A DNA stretch of 5,334 nucleotides, taken from positions 1 to 5,334 of the forward strand of contig JASLFM010000255.1 in NCBI GenBank assembly GCA_030150585.1. The letters run 5' to 3'. This DNA comes from Acidovorax sp. (GTDB lineage Bacteria > Pseudomonadota > Gammaproteobacteria > Burkholderiales > Burkholderiaceae_C). Of the stretch, positions 5,041-5,334 are shown in pieces; within the stretch, counting starts at the first letter, position 1; every line of letters begins with the position of its first letter. Below the pieces are notes generated by a model. That model made no database searches. It saw nothing but the letters and a program-made list of their open reading frames with translations, and was not told the DNA's origin. A program made the position numbers and the translations under genes.

Positions 5041-5334
5041 TCAGCGCGCGGGGCAGCCCGGCTGCGCGGCGGGCACGATGCCCCATTCCACCGTGAGCTC
5101 GGGCCCCTTTGGCTTGGACGTCCACGGCACGCGGGCCGTGCCGTGGAAGCGGGCCTGGGCCATGAGCTGTTCGGTCTGGGGGGGGGCGGCGGCGGCATCG
5201 GGGCTGCGGTCGATGAGCACCAGCAGGTCGCAGCGCGCGAGCAGGTCGGGGGTGATCCAGGGCGAGTGGCTGCGCTCGGCGTCGATGAACACGAGCGGGT
5301 GCGACGGCAGGTGGATCGAGATGTTGCCCGACAA
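5041..5334 (-). CDS. Unidentified protein, C-terminal part (5' end beyond the window)
   Basis: The minus-strand frame is open from the right edge to TGA at 5043-5041, giving 98 codons at most. The codon at the edge is TTG, but nothing marks it as a start, so the gene most likely continues to the right. The visible part reads SGNISIHLPSHPLVFIDAERSH near its beginning, then LLARCDLLVLIDRS, an Ala/Pro-rich stretch, and a terminal beta-like segment ELTVEWGIVPAAQ. No membrane segment, cysteine cluster or catalytic motif is visible. The composition recalls the soluble tail of betaproteobacterial membrane glycosyltransferases of the GT39/PMT kind, but this is only a resemblance and I do not assign it. 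Codon use (G/C third positions) and the sensible ending support a real gene over a chance frame. It converges on the CoA-transferase operon with a 37-base gap, so it is a separate transcription unit. It contains a C9 run and a 10-bp inverted repeat. Confidence 0.7.
   Translation of the reverse strand: MSGNISIHLPSHPLVFIDAERSHSPWITPDLLARCDLLVLIDRSPDAAAAPPQTEQLMAQARFHGTARVPWTSKPKGPELTVEWGIVPAAQPGCPAR
5121..5147. repeat. Perfect 10-bp inverted repeat within the convergent gene
   Basis: TCCACGGCAC (5121-5130) is the exact reverse complement of 5138-5147, with a 7-base spacer GCGGGCC. On the minus strand it encodes FHGTARVPW. It lies about 120 bases past the operon's last stop, so a read-through operon transcript would also form it. 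No U tract follows on either strand. Confidence 0.75.
5178..5186 (-). repeat. Homopolymer of nine C (minus strand) inside the unidentified gene
   Basis: Nine consecutive Gs on the plus strand form a C9 run in the minus-strand coding sequence, encoding the end of an AAAAPP stretch. The reading frame is coherent on both sides, so the run is in frame as given. Runs of this length can slip during replication and are also error-prone in sequencing. Confidence 0.8.

Noticed and set aside
5053..5065. Small hairpin GCAGC-CCG-GCTGC at the end of the convergent gene
   Set aside because: A 5-bp stem is common by chance in sequence this GC-rich, and outward extension quickly meets mismatches.

Overview
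The window is high-G+C DNA (G/C-ending codons dominate throughout). The proteins look like those of Betaproteobacteria in the order Burkholderiales, most likely Comamonadaceae such as Acidovorax and relatives. That placement is inferred from protein character and base composition; there is no rRNA or other marker here to prove it.

Bases 1-5003 hold a tightly packed plus-strand operon of five genes. They are a 5'-truncated FadB/FadJ-type enoyl-CoA hydratase/3-hydroxyacyl-CoA dehydrogenase (1-2049), a small Zn-ribbon/OB-fold (DUF35) protein (2056-2457), a thiolase-superfamily protein of the SCP2/lipid-transfer type (2454-3626), and the two subunits of a family I 3-oxoacid CoA-transferase (3649-4335 and 4332-5003). 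Gaps are 6 and 22 bases and two junctions are 4-base ATGA overlaps, so the genes are very probably co-transcribed and partly translationally coupled. The operon's promoter lies left of the window.

A 37-base gap follows. Then comes the C-terminal part of a convergent minus-strand gene (5041-5334) that runs off the right edge; I could not identify it with confidence.

Together the five genes look like a catabolic module for a CoA-bound acid. The CoA-transferase would activate a (keto)acid, the bifunctional enzyme would hydrate and oxidise an enoyl-CoA, and the DUF35/thiolase-like pair would cut the carbon skeleton. The main biological point is that the thiolase-like protein seems to lack both active-site cysteines of true thiolases while keeping a histidine and two candidate tyrosines. 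That fits a DUF35-dependent retro-aldol acyl-CoA lyase (Ltp2-like) better than an ordinary beta-ketothiolase. The substrate cannot be read from the sequence.

Structural oddities include a perfect 13-bp inverted repeat exactly at the linker between the two enzyme domains of gene 1, and a perfect 10-bp inverted repeat inside the convergent gene. There are two long G tracts near the 3' end of the operon and in the convergent gene, and a possible 10-codon ORF bridging the thiolase and CoA-transferase genes. No mobile element, tRNA, rRNA or CRISPR array was seen.
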